Of a DNA stretch of 64,000 nucleotides, positions 44,245 through 56,900 are shown piece by piece. How positions within the stretch are numbered: position 1 is the first letter of the stretch; each line of letters opens with the position of its first letter. A model generated the notes under the pieces. It was not told the origin of the DNA. It was given only the letters and a program-made list of their open reading frames with translations, and did no database searches. The position numbers were made by a program, and so were the translations under genes. Location: NCBI GenBank assembly GCA_008933995.1, contig WARS01002855.1, positions 867,001 through 931,000 of the forward strand, written 5' to 3'. This DNA comes from Datnioides undecimradiatus. Lineage: Eukaryota; Chordata; Actinopteri; Lobotiformes; Datnioididae.

Positions 44245-44885
44245 ACAACCACATAGTCTGCATGCAGCAACAACCAGGGCCTTTACAGTTTAGGCTCTTT
44301 TGCTGCGTTTTTGCATTGAAAAGCATTTGGATATACATATTTATGCACAAAACTACGTGTATTAAAAACGAGCTGAAAGGACATTTGACCGATTCAGGGC
44401 CATTATTTTGGAGGTGTTCTCTTACGTTTTCCGGTCTTGTCACGGAGCTTTTGACGTTCATTTCACGTTGTTTGCGGTAAACTTCACTCTCAGACCTCGG
44501 CTGTCCTATGACCTTTTCGAGGGATTTGCGGGAACATGTGTAACGTTTGTGTGTCAGGATCGTGTTGTTATGCTGCTGTCAGGGCTTGTCTGGACAAGTC
44601 TCAGTGGATTAATTTACGAACAGGAGATCTGAATCATAACAGTGGGATTTGATTGAACTTAAGGATTGAAATAATAAAGGCATTGCAGGTTACACTGTTA
44701 AAATACAACTTTCTTATGGTTATAGCTTTGGGTTTTGTGTTTTAATGTATGTGTTTGTTGCTGACTTTGCATTTGTTCCGTCCCTTGTATATGTCTTCTT
44801 GAGTTCTGCTTATTTTACAGGCCCACTGCTGCAAATGATTTAGTGTGTGTCACTGGTGCATGCTCCACAATGATCCCTGTACATA
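44245..44885. repeat. Long dispersed repeat, copy 1
   Basis: About 640 bp whose sequence recurs at 59,843-60,420 with roughly 95 percent identity by eye; a stretch of about 100 bp (44,305-44,395) is absent from the other copy. Both contain an identical run of 150 bp or more, with an open frame of about 70 codons ending GLIYEQEI and an AATAAAGGC shortly after. The sequence family is not recognised. Confidence 0.75.
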
Positions 44886-45479
44886 TTAACATCTGCTTTA
44901 TTAACATCTGCAGTGATGTAAGCAAAGGGTAGAGACTCACGACAGTTTCAACCCGTCAGGTGGCAGCGACGAGCTGGTGCAGGTTTGAATAAGTGGTAAC
45001 TGTCCCACGGTAACGGAGCTATTTCAGCTCCACAAACAGCCAAGACGCGCTTTGTGATGTTTGAGGTGTTTCACAGCAAACCCATCATAAATACGAGGCA
45101 TTGATGACGAGGCGGACAGAAGAGGCGAGCACAGTGTCAGGTGCTGCTGCGAGGGCAAGACAGACATCTCATGTTCATGTAACGTGAATTAAGATGCAAG
45201 TTTTCATTTTTATAGTAGTCCTTAATAATTAAACAATCATTTATTCTAATGGTTTTATTATTTTACTTATTTTCTTTTTTTAGTGTTTGAAACACCATTT
45301 TCACATATTTTGTATGATTGTGTCCTCTGTTTGGTTTTTCTGTTGTATTAGCTCGGCTATATTGGGAGGCCGCTACCTCAATATACTTTAAAATAAATAA
45401 ATGACTCTGATGTCTTGCATTCTTTGCGAAGCTATGATTTGAAATACACTACTTTTTTTAGATTTACCAGACACATTAG

Positions 45480-45843
45480 GTGTATTTGCGTTGAGTATCG
45501 GTATCGGTATCGCCGATACCAGCCTGAATTTGACTCAGTATCGGATCGGAAAGGAAATCGGTGGTATCGAATATCACTAGTACCTGGTCTGCGCCACTAC
45601 ACTCGGTGTTTTTGGAGCATCTTCCCCCCTTCCTTCTTTCACATAATGGTATAATCCTAGCATGTTATTGGCCGCATGGTGTGCCCGTCAAAATAGAGTC
45701 CCTCCACTGCCTGCATGGATTATCTGCAGAGCTGAGCAAGAGTGGCTGAAGACTCGGCTCTCCCCGACGGGAATCGACTCTTCTCGTTCGCTGCAAAGAA
45801 TCGGCTCTCAGAGCCGACTCGTTCACGAACAACACATCTCTAC
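45480..45843. mobile_element. DNA-transposon remnant, hAT-like
   Basis: Contains GGTATCGGTATCGCCGATACC-type palindromic words and an end rich in CGGCTCTCAGAGCCGACTCG followed by AACACATCTCTA. These resemble terminal regions of fish hAT elements. No transposase frame remains and target-site duplications were not found. It ends about 30 bp before the duplicated MHC block. Confidence 0.4.
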
Positions 45844-46000
45844 TTGATACAAGATCTGACACGGAAACACAACTCCTCACAGCTGAGAAACAGGTTTGGG
45901 AGTCTCCCGCCCTGTTAAAGCCAGAACTCAAACGATCCCACCTCCAGCACAGAAAGTGAACCAGCTCCGTCTCTAATCCACACGTCTTTATTAAAACAAG

Positions 46001-48542
46001 ATGAAAACGTTATTTCTGCTGCTCGTCTTCTGTCACGTTTCATCAGCAGGTAAGATCAGGATTAAATCTTTGCTCCAAGACTTTAGATGTTCAGGACGCA
46101 CTCGTGTTTAGTTTCACTTTCAGTTCAAACTGTTTGAAGCGGGTCGTACTGAGGAATCATGTAGTGAAGATGATGATGTGTGAATTCACTGATTGTACTA
46201 AACCTCAGTTATCCTGCAGTGAGCACTCCCTGAAGTATTTTGTGCTGCCTCTTCTGGAGACCCAAACCTACGGGTACGTGGCACTTTAGAAGTTGATGGC
46301 ATCCTGGTGGTTTACTACGACTCCAACAAAAAGACAGTGGAACCCAAACAGGACTGGGTGAAGAAGTATTTGGAAAATGACACTCAGCACATGGAGTGGT
46401 TGAGAAGTCAGTCTTGCTGCCAATATCAGGCTGACTTCATGAAAGCCACAATTGACAGTTTGAAGCAGGACTTCAGCAAAGTGGAGTGCGGTGTGAATGA
46501 TATTATTTCATATTTTACTTTGAACTCTTCTGCATCTTAGTTGTAAAGTGACCAGAGCCTCAAGCAACAGTGTGGGCAGGTCACACCAGGGGCCGGAATG
46601 TGGGCCTTGCTGAAGATCTTTGGATCTCATCTTGTTCAAAGTCTCTGCTTCTGTCTCTCATTCAGGGTAGACACATTTTACAGGTGATTTATGTGTGAGT
46701 GGGATGATGAGACTGGGGAGAGTAATGGTATTGTAGAGTTTGCTTATGATGGAAGACCTAAATCTCATCGACATAAAAGAATTTGACATGGATGCTCTGA
46801 GACCACAGGCTGTCCCCATCAAACAGAGATGGGATGCTGAGAAAGGAATGATAAAACTCAATGAAAAATACCTCACTGAGATTTTCCCCGACCAGCTGAA
46901 GAGTACCTGACTTTTGGCAAAGTGGATCTTGCTGAGAACAGGTGAGATCATGAGACCTGACAAGCTGAAGACTGTGACAGTCGGAGCACAGTTAGGTAGA
47001 AAAGTAAACAAATAACAAACACATTTAACAGGGTCTCCACTCGCAGCCAGTCCCTGCTGTCTGTGTGTCTTTCCTTTTTCCTTGCTGGCTGGGCATTTCG
47101 CTGTGTTCTGTTCCTCGTCTTTCATCAGATCTGTTTTCTTCGAACTTCACCTCATCCTATAGACTTTAGTCTGGATTTGGCCGTCATGGACTTGTTTGTG
47201 TGATGGATGGATCTGACCGACCTGCCTCAGCTACACTTTTAGTTTTAGTAAATGGTTGAACTGTGGCTCCCTCTGCTGTAATCTCTGGTGCATTTGGTCC
47301 TTCACCTGCTTTATTTTCTGTTCCCCTGTTTGTGGAAACCTGACTCTCTCTCTCTCAGACCTTCACCAGTGTCTCTCCTCCAGAGACTCCTCCTCTGCAG
47401 TCAGCTGCCCACTTCTGGGTTCCCCCTGACAGAGCCGTGATGTTCTGGAGAAAGATGGAAGAGGGCTTCATGAGTTGATGGACCATGAAGATCCTCCCCG
47501 GCTTCCTCAGATCCTTCAGATGGCGTTGACCTGGACATGATTGCCTGAAGACGCTGGAGGAGGTACAGGCTGTGTGTTTCATTTCTCTGATCATGAAGGA
47601 CCTCATCGTCACCAAACTGGACAGAGCAGCGTCCAGGACCAACTGGGGTAGACTGGGATCAAGATCGAGCGTGTTCATCGCGGCTCAAAAGCTTGGTTAC
47701 AACTTGGGTTAACTTATTTCTAGCGTTTTCCTGACATTAATTCTGTCAAAGTCCACAATAATATGTGAAACCAGGAGCAAATGCAGGTGAACCCAGAACT
47801 CAGAGACCTTTTCCACTGCAAAGACCGCTGTTTGGTCTTTGGGAGGCAGCTAGACTAGCCTGGTCTCAGGTGCACCTTAACCGACACAGGTTATGTGCCT
47901 GGATGATCCCTATCTAAACATTTTGATGGCACCAGTACTTTATATCAGGTCATATTCCTGACATAGAGACAGTGCTGTTGAGACTTACCTGCAGGACATA
48001 TGAGAAGGTACTTTGTTCATCTGTGTTGCAACAAGCTGCTCCTTAGCCTGTTTCTCAGGAGGATGTGTTGGTGTTAACATTTGGGTTTGGCTCAGTTTCC
48101 TCCTCAAGGTTTACTGGCAGGTGCTGTTGTGGAGTCGCTGGGACTGTGCTGCTGCTGCTGCTCTGCCTCCGCTGGATCTTCATCTGGAGGAAAGACGAAC
48201 TCATGTCTGGTGGTCATTTTATTTTGATCATGGCTGTTTGACAGCAAAATGTCCAAAAACCATATTTATTTATTGCAGAGTAAAAAGTTTTGATTGAAAG
48301 GTTTTAGCTGGCTGATGCTCAACAGCTTTACAGCAAACATTAAACAGGGCCTAACACGTGCTCTGTCATTTCTCTTTCCTTATTTCAGGATTCAAACCTG
48401 CAAACAGTGAGTTTTCCTTTATGAATAATTACGATATTTAGAATTTATGGATTTAATCATTGAGAAATATTGATGAATATCATGTGGAATCTCATTTCAT
48501 AATTCTCTTTTCCTAGCTTCAAGACTCATTGTGATCATCTAA
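46001..48542 (+). pseudogene. MHC class I alpha chain gene, copy 1 (frame-broken as sequenced)
   Basis: Class I alpha chains present peptides to T cells with beta-2-microglobulin. Exon 1 (46001-46049) encodes an intact signal peptide, MKTLFLLLVFCHVSSA, with a normal donor. Alpha-1 (46220-46490) keeps VYYDSN and EPKQDWVKKYLEND but has frameshifts before them. Alpha-2 (46666-46941) shows CEWDDETGESNG, AYDG and KQRWDAEKG in different frames. Alpha-3 (47359-47647) has the VMFWR and KLDRAASRTNWG blocks with several indels. A leucine-rich transmembrane exon (about 48,095-48,200), a cytoplasmic GFKPAN exon and a last small exon follow. Exon order and phases are those of a teleost class I gene. The indels sit largely in short homopolymers, so either true decay or base-calling error is possible. 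Confidence 0.85.
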
Positions 48543-49360
48543 GCGTGCAGCTCCTGACTGGTCACGGTAAAGGTGTAGATTACTCCTCCGGCTTTACTTC
48601 TCGGACATTCGTCTTAACTGGGGAAGCAAGATTGAGCTCAGAAATGTAGAGTTTAGACATTTAGCAACAACCTGAACAGTAACTACAGCTCTTACGTTAT
48701 TGTATCGAGGTAAAAGCTTCAGTGTTTCCATCTGAAATGCAGTGGAACGGTTTAAGTAGCATGAAGTTAAAAAAGTGCAATTACCTCAAAAACAGAACAA
48801 ACAACAGGACTTCAAGTCACTGAAATAAGGATTACTTTCCATCACTGCAGACACTGATAATCACTTTTACCTGAAATATTATTATCGCTTCATTTTAATC
48901 AGTTTTATTTGTTTATGTATGAATCTGTCTTTTGTGTGTTAAATTTGATCTGCATTTGCATGGCCAATACCAAAACAATACATAGCGCTGATTTCCAATG
49001 ATGAGAATAATGACGGCGACCAGGGTGCATTTGTAAAAATAAAGAATACAAAGGACAAAATTAGCAGAGTAAAGTTATTGAACATGTGAGTTTGTCTGCA
49101 TTTTAATATCAATAAACACTATGAATCTGTCTTTGCAGTGTGACGATCAAGAGAACAGGTTTCAGCGTCAAGTCAGAACAGGGGCATTGGAGAGCCTCCT
49201 GGTGATGCTGCTGTCCAGCTGCGAGCCTCTTTACTCTTACCACTTTACTGGCATGTTTACGATCTGGTGCATCTGCAAATTATAAATGTATCAGCACCAT
49301 CCTTTTATGGACTATGGACTGCTGTGACCTGGTGCATCTATTATTCTTCAGCATTATTAA

Positions 49361-49846
49361 CCCTTTAACCCTGAACATGTTGCTGGCGACATGTTTGAGC
49401 AAGCGCACTTTGGATTACAGTAATAACGTCACAGTTTCAAGCTGAGACGTTGCGCTTTACAGCCAAAGTGCAGTTATTACGGTAATTTCACTTGCGAATG
49501 TCCCGGAAGCCCGCGAAGCAGCCTCTTCGTTCTCACTGCACACAGAGCGGCGGAGAAAGTTTCCATATTATGGTCTGTTTACTCATAGTATGAGACACAG
49601 AGTCTCGAATTTTACTGGAAACAGTTTTATACTTGTCAAATTTCAAATATAACATATAATCTGCTGTTCATGTGTAACTGCAGTGTTGTTTGTTCACTAA
49701 AACTCTAAAATCCAATTCTGTTTTTGTGTTTTTCAGCTGTCATCACACTCTTCTAACATGCAGATAATGATTGACAACTGCCGGAGTACTGAAAAATCAG
49801 TGACTACTGGAACAATGAACACTTTTATTAAAGGATGTTAAAAAGG
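49361..49846. mobile_element. Non-autonomous piggyBac-like insertion
   Basis: The 486-bp insert is flanked on both sides by TTAA (49357-49360 and 49847-49850). It begins CCCTTTAACCCTG and ends GTTAAAAAGG, which are roughly inverted repeats of each other. The paralogous site in duplication unit 2 has a single TTAA (57728-57731) and no insert. TTAA duplication is the hallmark of piggyBac-type transposition. It has no transposase frame. Confidence 0.75.
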
Positions 49847-50005
49847 TTAATAATAGAAAAACCCTTAAACGCTGAGTTTAGCAGTTGAGTTTTGTCCTTT
49901 AAATACAATGATTAAAAGAGAATGATGGAACCTCCAATATTTGTTGTTTTGTTGTTTTTGTTTTGTTCAAATTTGACTGTTTCCCCAACTGATGATTCAG
50001 GACAT

Positions 50006-50569
50006 AAACACATAAACCACGTCACATGACTGCAGCTGTATGCCTGCTCATAACTCTGGCTCTCTTCCACACAGCCAGTACAGGACTGGGTGTAGCTGGT
50101 TTGACTCTGTTGCAGCTGCAGCAAGCATCTGCAACATCATCTGGATACAGATTATATTTTATCTGTGTGTTTTTTCTAAGGAAGAATGTAGCATGAACGC
50201 TGCCCGCAGCTTGGTGCTTTTCTTCAGTATGAATTCAGTAATAAAGCTGAGTCAGAACTGAAGCGACAGGTGGGTGACACCTGGTGAAGCCTGAATGCTG
50301 GCCAGCTGGCGACGGCGAAGACTGGGATCAATGTCTTGGATATACAACACGAGAGAGTGGTATGACATTTACTGAACATAAAGACCATCGCGTCGACTTC
50401 ATCCTCACCTCTTTTTGTCCCCAAATGGAAATTAGTGATGCAAGCACAGCAGACAGTATTAAACATAATAAGTACACAACACAGAAATGTGTAAAACAGA
50501 TGCACAACCTCCAACTGTACGACAGTGAGCAGCTTCTCCTCGCCATGACAGCTGCTGATAAAGGATGGT
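50006..50569. other. Unassigned spacer
   Basis: Unique-looking sequence between the first duplication unit and LINE remnants. No gene or repeat is recognised. Confidence 0.5.
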
Positions 50570-50860
50570 CCCATCAGCTCCTCTGGTGGACACCACTGCA
50601 GGGATGAATGACACTTCCTGACACTTCTTTCCTACACTGGGGTTGCAGCAGTCTGCAGCAGGACCTCAGCCTCCTCAGCAGGTGGAGGCGACTCTGGCCC
50701 ACCTTGCACAGGCCGTCAGTGTCAGACCAGTCCAGTTCATTGTTGATGTGAACACCCAGGTACTGGAATGTCGGGGCCCTGGATGTTCATAGGCGTGTGA
50801 TGAGATGGTTTGCAGCTGAAGTCTATCGCCACCACCATTTCTAGTGTGCATTGTTATATC
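50570..50860 (-). mobile_element. LINE fragment (CR1/L2/Rex-type RT end)
   Basis: The reverse strand reads, in pieces, IQGPDIPV, YLGVHINNELDWSD and KVGQSRLHLLRRLRS. This matches the conserved block after the polymerase core of fish non-LTR retrotransposons. It is broken by frameshifts. Confidence 0.75.
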
Positions 50861-50871
50861 TCTCCATTATT

Positions 50872-50956
50872 CTCTTCTTCTTCTTCTTCTTTTTCTTCTT
50901 CTTCTTCTTCTTCTTCTTCTTCTTCTTCTTCTTCTTCTTCTTCTTCTTTTTTTTAT
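50872..50956. repeat. (TTC)n microsatellite
   Basis: About 80 bp of TTC units with few interruptions. Confidence 0.95.
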
Positions 50957-51049
50957 GGCTGTTGGCAAACAACTTAATGGTGCATTACTGCCACCAACTG
51001 GTCGGGAGTGTGGATCAGAATGACGACAACTCTAAAAACCCCAACAAAT

Positions 51050-52830
51050 AAACCCCACTTGTCCACTGACAGACTGATCTTCCTCAGGTACTGGATCAGT
51101 ATTTGATGCCATTTATTTGAATTCTTTTCCAGTATGTCTATTAGATCCAGTTGGATCTTTAACTTTTTTACAGTTTTTGGCTCATCAGCCTTCTGTCTGA
51201 CTCATGTTTTTGACATCGCATTATCACATGTTCCACTGGTTCCTCTTGCCCACAACAGTCACATTTCCCTGTATTATGTTTCCCTGTTTTAAAAAGTGTG
51301 CTGTGTCTGGAAATGATCGTTTTTTTCGTTTTACTTCTGTTTTGCTGACATTCGCTGTTAATTCAACATGACTATGTTTTGTGGCCTCCTTTGCGACTTT
51401 ATCTGCCAGTTCATTTCCTCTGATGCCAGTGTGTGCTGGTATCCATAAGAAGAACTACTGTCACCCAATCATTTGGATTCTGTGTAGTGTTTGTTGTATT
51501 TCTAGTAAAATGTCTGGCCTGCTCTCTGGTGGCATTGCTTCCAGACTTGATTAGTGATGAACTGAATGTGAACAGAGTCACTGCTCAGAGGATGCCTTCC
51601 TCTATCCACTGCACTGCGACCATAGTGCTGACATCTCTCCTGCACACACTGATATTTCTGTGTGTTGTCTAACCTTTTGAGAGTCATGTTCGCTGCTGAT
51701 CCATATACAGTACATCCATAATCCAATATGATCTGACTGATCCAGTGTGAATAGCCTTCAGAGTTGTTCTATCTGCCCCCCATTCACTTCCAACTAAACA
51801 TCTCATTACATTCAACACTCTCTTGCATTTGTCCACTATTTTCTGAACATGTGAGATGTTTTCATCAATCTCCAAAAACCTAAATTGTTTCACTCGCTCC
51901 AGTTCTTGATGATATCAGTTTAGCTTTACCTCTCTACCTGTTTTTTCCTTGTACAGATCATAGTCTTTGTTTTCTCCTATGAAAACTTTAAAACTCATTT
52001 GTCTGACCGCTCTCATGGCAACTTCCTGCAGTTTTCCTAACAAATAACCCCCCCCCCCATTGCCCATCTTCCATGAAAGAGCCAGTCCCACATCATATCA
52101 TATGCCTTCTCTATATCAGAAAACACAGCCACTACACTCTCCCTGTTTACTTGTGCTTTCCTGATCTCATGTTCTACGCTTACACAGCTGGATCACTACT
52201 TCTTTGTCTCCTAAACCATACTTTGAAGTGAGATGCCTTTGTACCTTGATATATCAATCTCTCATTTACATCTTTTGCGTTACTTTTGCAGATGTTCCCG
52301 TGTTAGCTCATCGCCCTGTAACTCCTGAGCAGGCAGTCTGGTTTTGCGTACTGTATTCACGCTTCCTTTCAGCTTCATATATAATTCCAACAGGACATCC
52401 GATGATTCTTAAGATGTTTATCAATTAAGTAACAAATCTGATCTATAACTTCTTTAGAGGTGACATCTTGTTTTTAACAAGAGGCGTGGTTAAACTCTGC
52501 CATTATAAAATGGTTTGTTAGAGGTCATTAGTTTACTTTTTCTTGCTGTAACAGTTCCGCCTTTTCTGCTCTAGTATTTTCTTCACTAAAATTATCTGAA
52601 CTATAGTTTTTAACAAAAGTTTTTGGCCAACATCTCTGCTTTGTTCTTTATCTTCTTACTGTTATTTCCCTGTCCTTTAAAGCTGGATATCCATATTTCT
52701 GTTTAATTCATTTCATTCTTTTAATCATTCTCCAGATTTTTCCCATTTCGGCCTCCTCCCTACTGTGACCTAAGCAGCCCTCCAAAATTCCTTCTTTGTA
52801 TTTTTTAAGGTTCTTTTCACATTAGCTTAT
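51050..52830 (-). mobile_element. Degenerate LINE with RNase H (I/Nimb-like)
   Basis: Reading down the - strand: a linker (YGYPALKD, KAELLQ region, 52,830-52,550), RT motif VAVFSDIEKAYDMMW (about 52,130-52,090), thumb-like QFRFLEIDENISHVQ and KCKRVLNVMRCL with MDYGCTVYGSA (51,890-51,690), RNase H C-terminal block WIPAHTGIRGNELADKVAKE (about 51,455-51,395), and a cysteine/histidine knuckle CDCCGQEEPVEHVIMRC (about 51,265-51,215). RNase H plus this knuckle points to I-type LINEs. Many stops and frameshifts show it is inactive. It lies between the two MHC class I copies. Confidence 0.85.
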
Positions 52831-53923
52831 ATTTAATGGGTTTCTGAAACGGATTCTTTTCAACAGTTTAAAAAGCTTTATTTCGAGATTTAATTAACTA
52901 GTCACATTCCTTTTGACTGGCTGACATGAGTGTTGTTAACAGGGCGCTTTCAGATTAACAAATGTTTGCATTTACCAGTTGCGCCACCCTGGGAACTGCG
53001 GGACCCACACACCAAGGAAGGCACTCGGAATGGAACAGCAAGGAGGAGACCAACGTCTGTTCAAAGTACCAAAAATATTTTTATTGGTTAAAATGTTTAA
53101 AAACTCAGATGTTTGAAGGCCTCACTGTCATCGGTAAAGGAGCCAATCAGGCTGAGACCTGGCGATGGGCGGGTCCAAGAAAAGGGATCCCAGGACACCA
53201 CACCTGTGAAGCAAATGGAAAGAAAACAAAAAATCAATCCAGAATACAAGGGGCTACACGGGACATCCGCACACAGGCTTCGCTTTTTAGATGGTGGGGG
53301 GCAGAAAAGACAGACAGAGACAGACAGACAGAAGAGACAACAAAGAGACAGACAGACAGAGGGCAGAGAGAGAGAGACAGATGAACTTAGACACAGAGAG
53401 AGACAGAAGGAAGCGCAATGAAAACTACGTTTTCCCACTGCTCTCAAGCACCCTATAGCAACGCAACGGCAACTGCGCCGGTGTTTCAACCTACAATAAG
53501 GAGCAAATGCGATAACTTAAATGGCTGGAAGAGGCCAAGACCACTGCGGCTGGCGCAAGTCGCGCAACTGAAAGCCGCTATATGCATCCTGCTTAACATC
53601 AAGCGCACATTCCTCGCTGGCTGATTTTCCTCTGACTGCCCCACTGGTTTGTTACGCTGGTTTTCGTCCTTTCCTACTGATTACTGGAGTCCACTTGAAC
53701 CAAAACCGAGAATAAAACCGTACTCCTCAAAGCTGAATCCCGTGTCACCGTTTCAGTTTTCTCCACCTGCAGTTGCGTTTCAGTCTCCCAGCGTCTCCTC
53801 GCACTCAACTCCGACCGCTCTGGTCTCACAGGTTTTGGCAAAACCGAACTTTGGTCAAAACGGTTCTGCGGCAGCAGTGATTGAAACGTCATCAGTCACG
53901 GCGATAGTATTCCTTCACTGGAT
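52831..53923. other. Unassigned spacer with CAGA repeat
   Basis: Contains an impure (CAGA/GAGA) array at about 53,308-53,410. No gene is recognised. It may include further retroelement sequence but I could not identify LTRs. Confidence 0.45.
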
Positions 53924-56900
53924 ACTCCTCACAGCTGAGATGTGGTTTGGAGTCTCCGCCCTGTTAAGCCAGAACTCAAACGATCCCACCTCCAGCACAG
54001 AAAGTGAACCAGCCCCGTCTCTAATCCACACGTCTTTATTAAAACAAGATGAAAACGTTATTTCTGCTGCTCGTCTTCTGTCACGGTTCATCAGCAGGTA
54101 GATCAGGATTAAATCTTTGCTCCAAGACTTTAGATGTTCAGGACGCACTGTGTTTAGTTTCGCCTTTCAGTTCAAACTGTTTGAGCAGGGGTCGTACTGA
54201 AGTCATGTCTGTGATGAAGATGATGATGTGTGTATTCACTGATTGTATAAGCCTCGTTGTGCGGTGAAACACTTCCTGAAGTTTTCCTCACTGGATCTTC
54301 TGGAGTCCCAAACTTGCAGTTCTTGTCAATGTCGCGCAAGGTTGATGGCATCCTGAGGTGGTTTACTAGACACCAACAAAAAGACAGTTGAACCAAACAG
54401 GACTGGATGGAAGGAGTATTTTGGAAGCGACACTCAGCACTTGGAGTGGCTGAACAGGCAGTGTTTAGAAGATTCATGAACATCTTTAAAGCCACAATTC
54501 AGAATTTGAAGGCAGGACTTCCAACCAAAGTGGAATACGGTGTAAATAATCATATTTCATATTTTACTTTATGAACTTTCTTCTGCATCTTAGCTGTAAG
54601 AGTGACTTCAGAGCCTCAAGCAACGTTAATAAAGGTAGTCACAGGGCCAGGTCATGGTAATTACTAAGTATGAGTATACTACTTTGAAGAATCTTGGAGT
54701 GTCACTAAGCCAGTCAAAGTCTCTACTTCTGTCTCTGTTCCAAGGTGAACACATTTTCAGGTGATTGAAGGCTGTGAGTGGGATGATGAGACTGGGGAGA
54801 GTAATGGTTTGTAGGAATCTGCTTATGTGGGAAGAACTTACCGTCTCATTAGAGCTTAAAAACGTTGTCATGGATAAATATGAGACCTGAGCTGCCCCCA
54901 CCAAAACAAGAGGCCAGTTCTTTCAGGAAGAATGATAAAAACATTGAAAAATACCTCACTGAGATTTTCCCATTTCTTTGAAAGAAAGTACCTGAGCTTT
55001 GCTAAAGTGGATCTGCTGAGGTGGGTGGGAATCTTGACAAGCTGGGGAGACTGTGACAGTCAGGCACAGTTAAGTGAAAACAGGTAAACAAATAAACAGA
55101 AAACAAACACATTTAGCAAGGTCTCCACTGCTTGGCAGTCCTGCATACATCCGTGTCTTTCCTTTTTTCCCTTGTGCCTGTTGTTCCAGCTGTGTTCTCG
55201 TGTTCTCTCGTCTTTTCATCAGATCTGTTTCTTTTGAACTTCACCTCATCTATAGACTTTAATTTGGATTTGGCCCGTCATGGACTGTTTGTGTGATGGA
55301 CTGCCTTCTGTGGTTCTGACCAGAGCCTGCATAAGCTACACTTTTTAGTTTTAGTAAATGGTTGAACTGTGGCCTCGCATCTGATATCTGGTGCATTTTG
55401 ATTCCTTCTGCTTTGTTTTCTGACCTGTTTGTGGAAACTGACACTCTCTCAGACCTTCCCCTCGGTGTCTCTGCTCCCAGAAGACTCCCTCCTCTCCAGT
55501 CAGCTGCTTACAAGGACACCCTGAACAGACGTGAATGTTCTGGAAAGATGGAAGAGGCATGTGAAGGCGTGGACCCTTGGGAAGTCCTCCCAACCATGTT
55601 GGATCCTTCCAGATGAGCATTGACCTGGATGTACATCAGTTGCCTGAAGACTGGAAGGTAAACTCATTTCTCTGATGTGAAGGACCTCGCATGATCTTGA
55701 CTGGACAGAGCAGCGTCCAGGACCAACTGGGGTGGAACTGGGGATCCAGATCGGCGTGTTCATCATGGCTAAAAAGCTTAGTTTACAACGGGTCTTATTT
55801 TCAAAGTTTCCCACTGACATTGTTCTCATCAAGTCCACAATAATATAATGAAACCAGGAGCAAATGGTGACAGAACTCAAGACCTTTTCCACTGCAAAGA
55901 CCGCTGTTTGGTCTTTGAATTGGTAGCTAACCAGACTAACCTGGTCCTCCAGGTGCACCTTAGCCGACACAGGTTTAAAGTTTGTTGCACAGTTCAATAT
56001 CGTGTACAAATGAGCACAGGCAGGATCGCAGACGTGCGCCTGTGAGTTTTCATGAAGTCGTTTGAAGCACAGGTCCCGTTGATGATCTATCTAAATGTTC
56101 TGCAGTAACAGTACTTGCCCAGGTCATATTCTGACATAAGGAAAGTGCTGTTGTTGGTTTCTACAGGACATGAACAGCAGTTCCATGAGGGAAAGATGCT
56201 GTTCGTTCACTCGGCCTCACTTCTAACACATGACATCCCTCCACCTCCTTTGCTCTGCTTATACTTCTGCAGCCACTGGAGGCGCCACCCTAGCATTAAA
56301 GAGAATACATCTGTGTTGCAACAAGCTGCTGGCCCAACCTGTTTCCTCAGGAGAATGTGTCTGATTAACGTTGGGTTTATTCCAGTTTCTCCCTCAGAGT
56401 TCCTGTTGGTGCTGTTATTGGGAGTCGTTCTGGGACTGTTGCTGCTGCTGCTGCTCATCGCTGGACTCTCTTCATCTGGGAAGGTGGAGTGTAATAACGG
56501 TAGTCAGAGAACATTTTGATGCCATGGCCGTTTGACAGCAACATCAAAAACCATATTTATTTGTGCAGGATGAGGTTTTGGTTGAAAAGGTTTTAGCTGG
56601 CTGATGCTCCAGCAGCTTTTACAACCAAACATTAAAAACAGAGATGCTTACGTGCTCTGTCATTTCTCTTCTGTATTTCAGGATTCAACCTGCAAACAGT
56701 GAGTTTTCGCTATGAATAATTACAAATATTTAAATTTGCTCGTTTAATCGTGAAATATAAAAGACACTCCATGATGAATCATTCATGTCGAGTCCTGTCT
56801 CTCATTACACTTAATTCTCTTTTTCTAGCTTCAGACTCATTGTGATCATCACAAACGTGCAGCTCCTGACTGGTCACAGTGAGTGTCGTCGTCACTCATC

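Larger units (their letters stand above)
45872..50005. repeat. Tandem segmental duplication, unit 1
   Basis: From ACTCCTCACAGCTGAG at 45872 the sequence matches 53924 onward through the whole MHC class I gene and its 3' flank, ending near TGATGATTCAGGAC. The two units differ mainly by short indels. This unit also contains a 486-bp TTAA-flanked insertion missing from unit 2. Confidence 0.85.

Noticed and set aside
52940..53923. Possible LTR of a retrovirus-like element
   Set aside because: No matching second repeat, primer-binding site or gag/pol frame could be found.
53649..54101. 150-codon open frame spanning the start of the second class I gene
   Set aside because: It overlaps the class I promoter and leader exon in another frame and shows no family resemblance; treated as chance.
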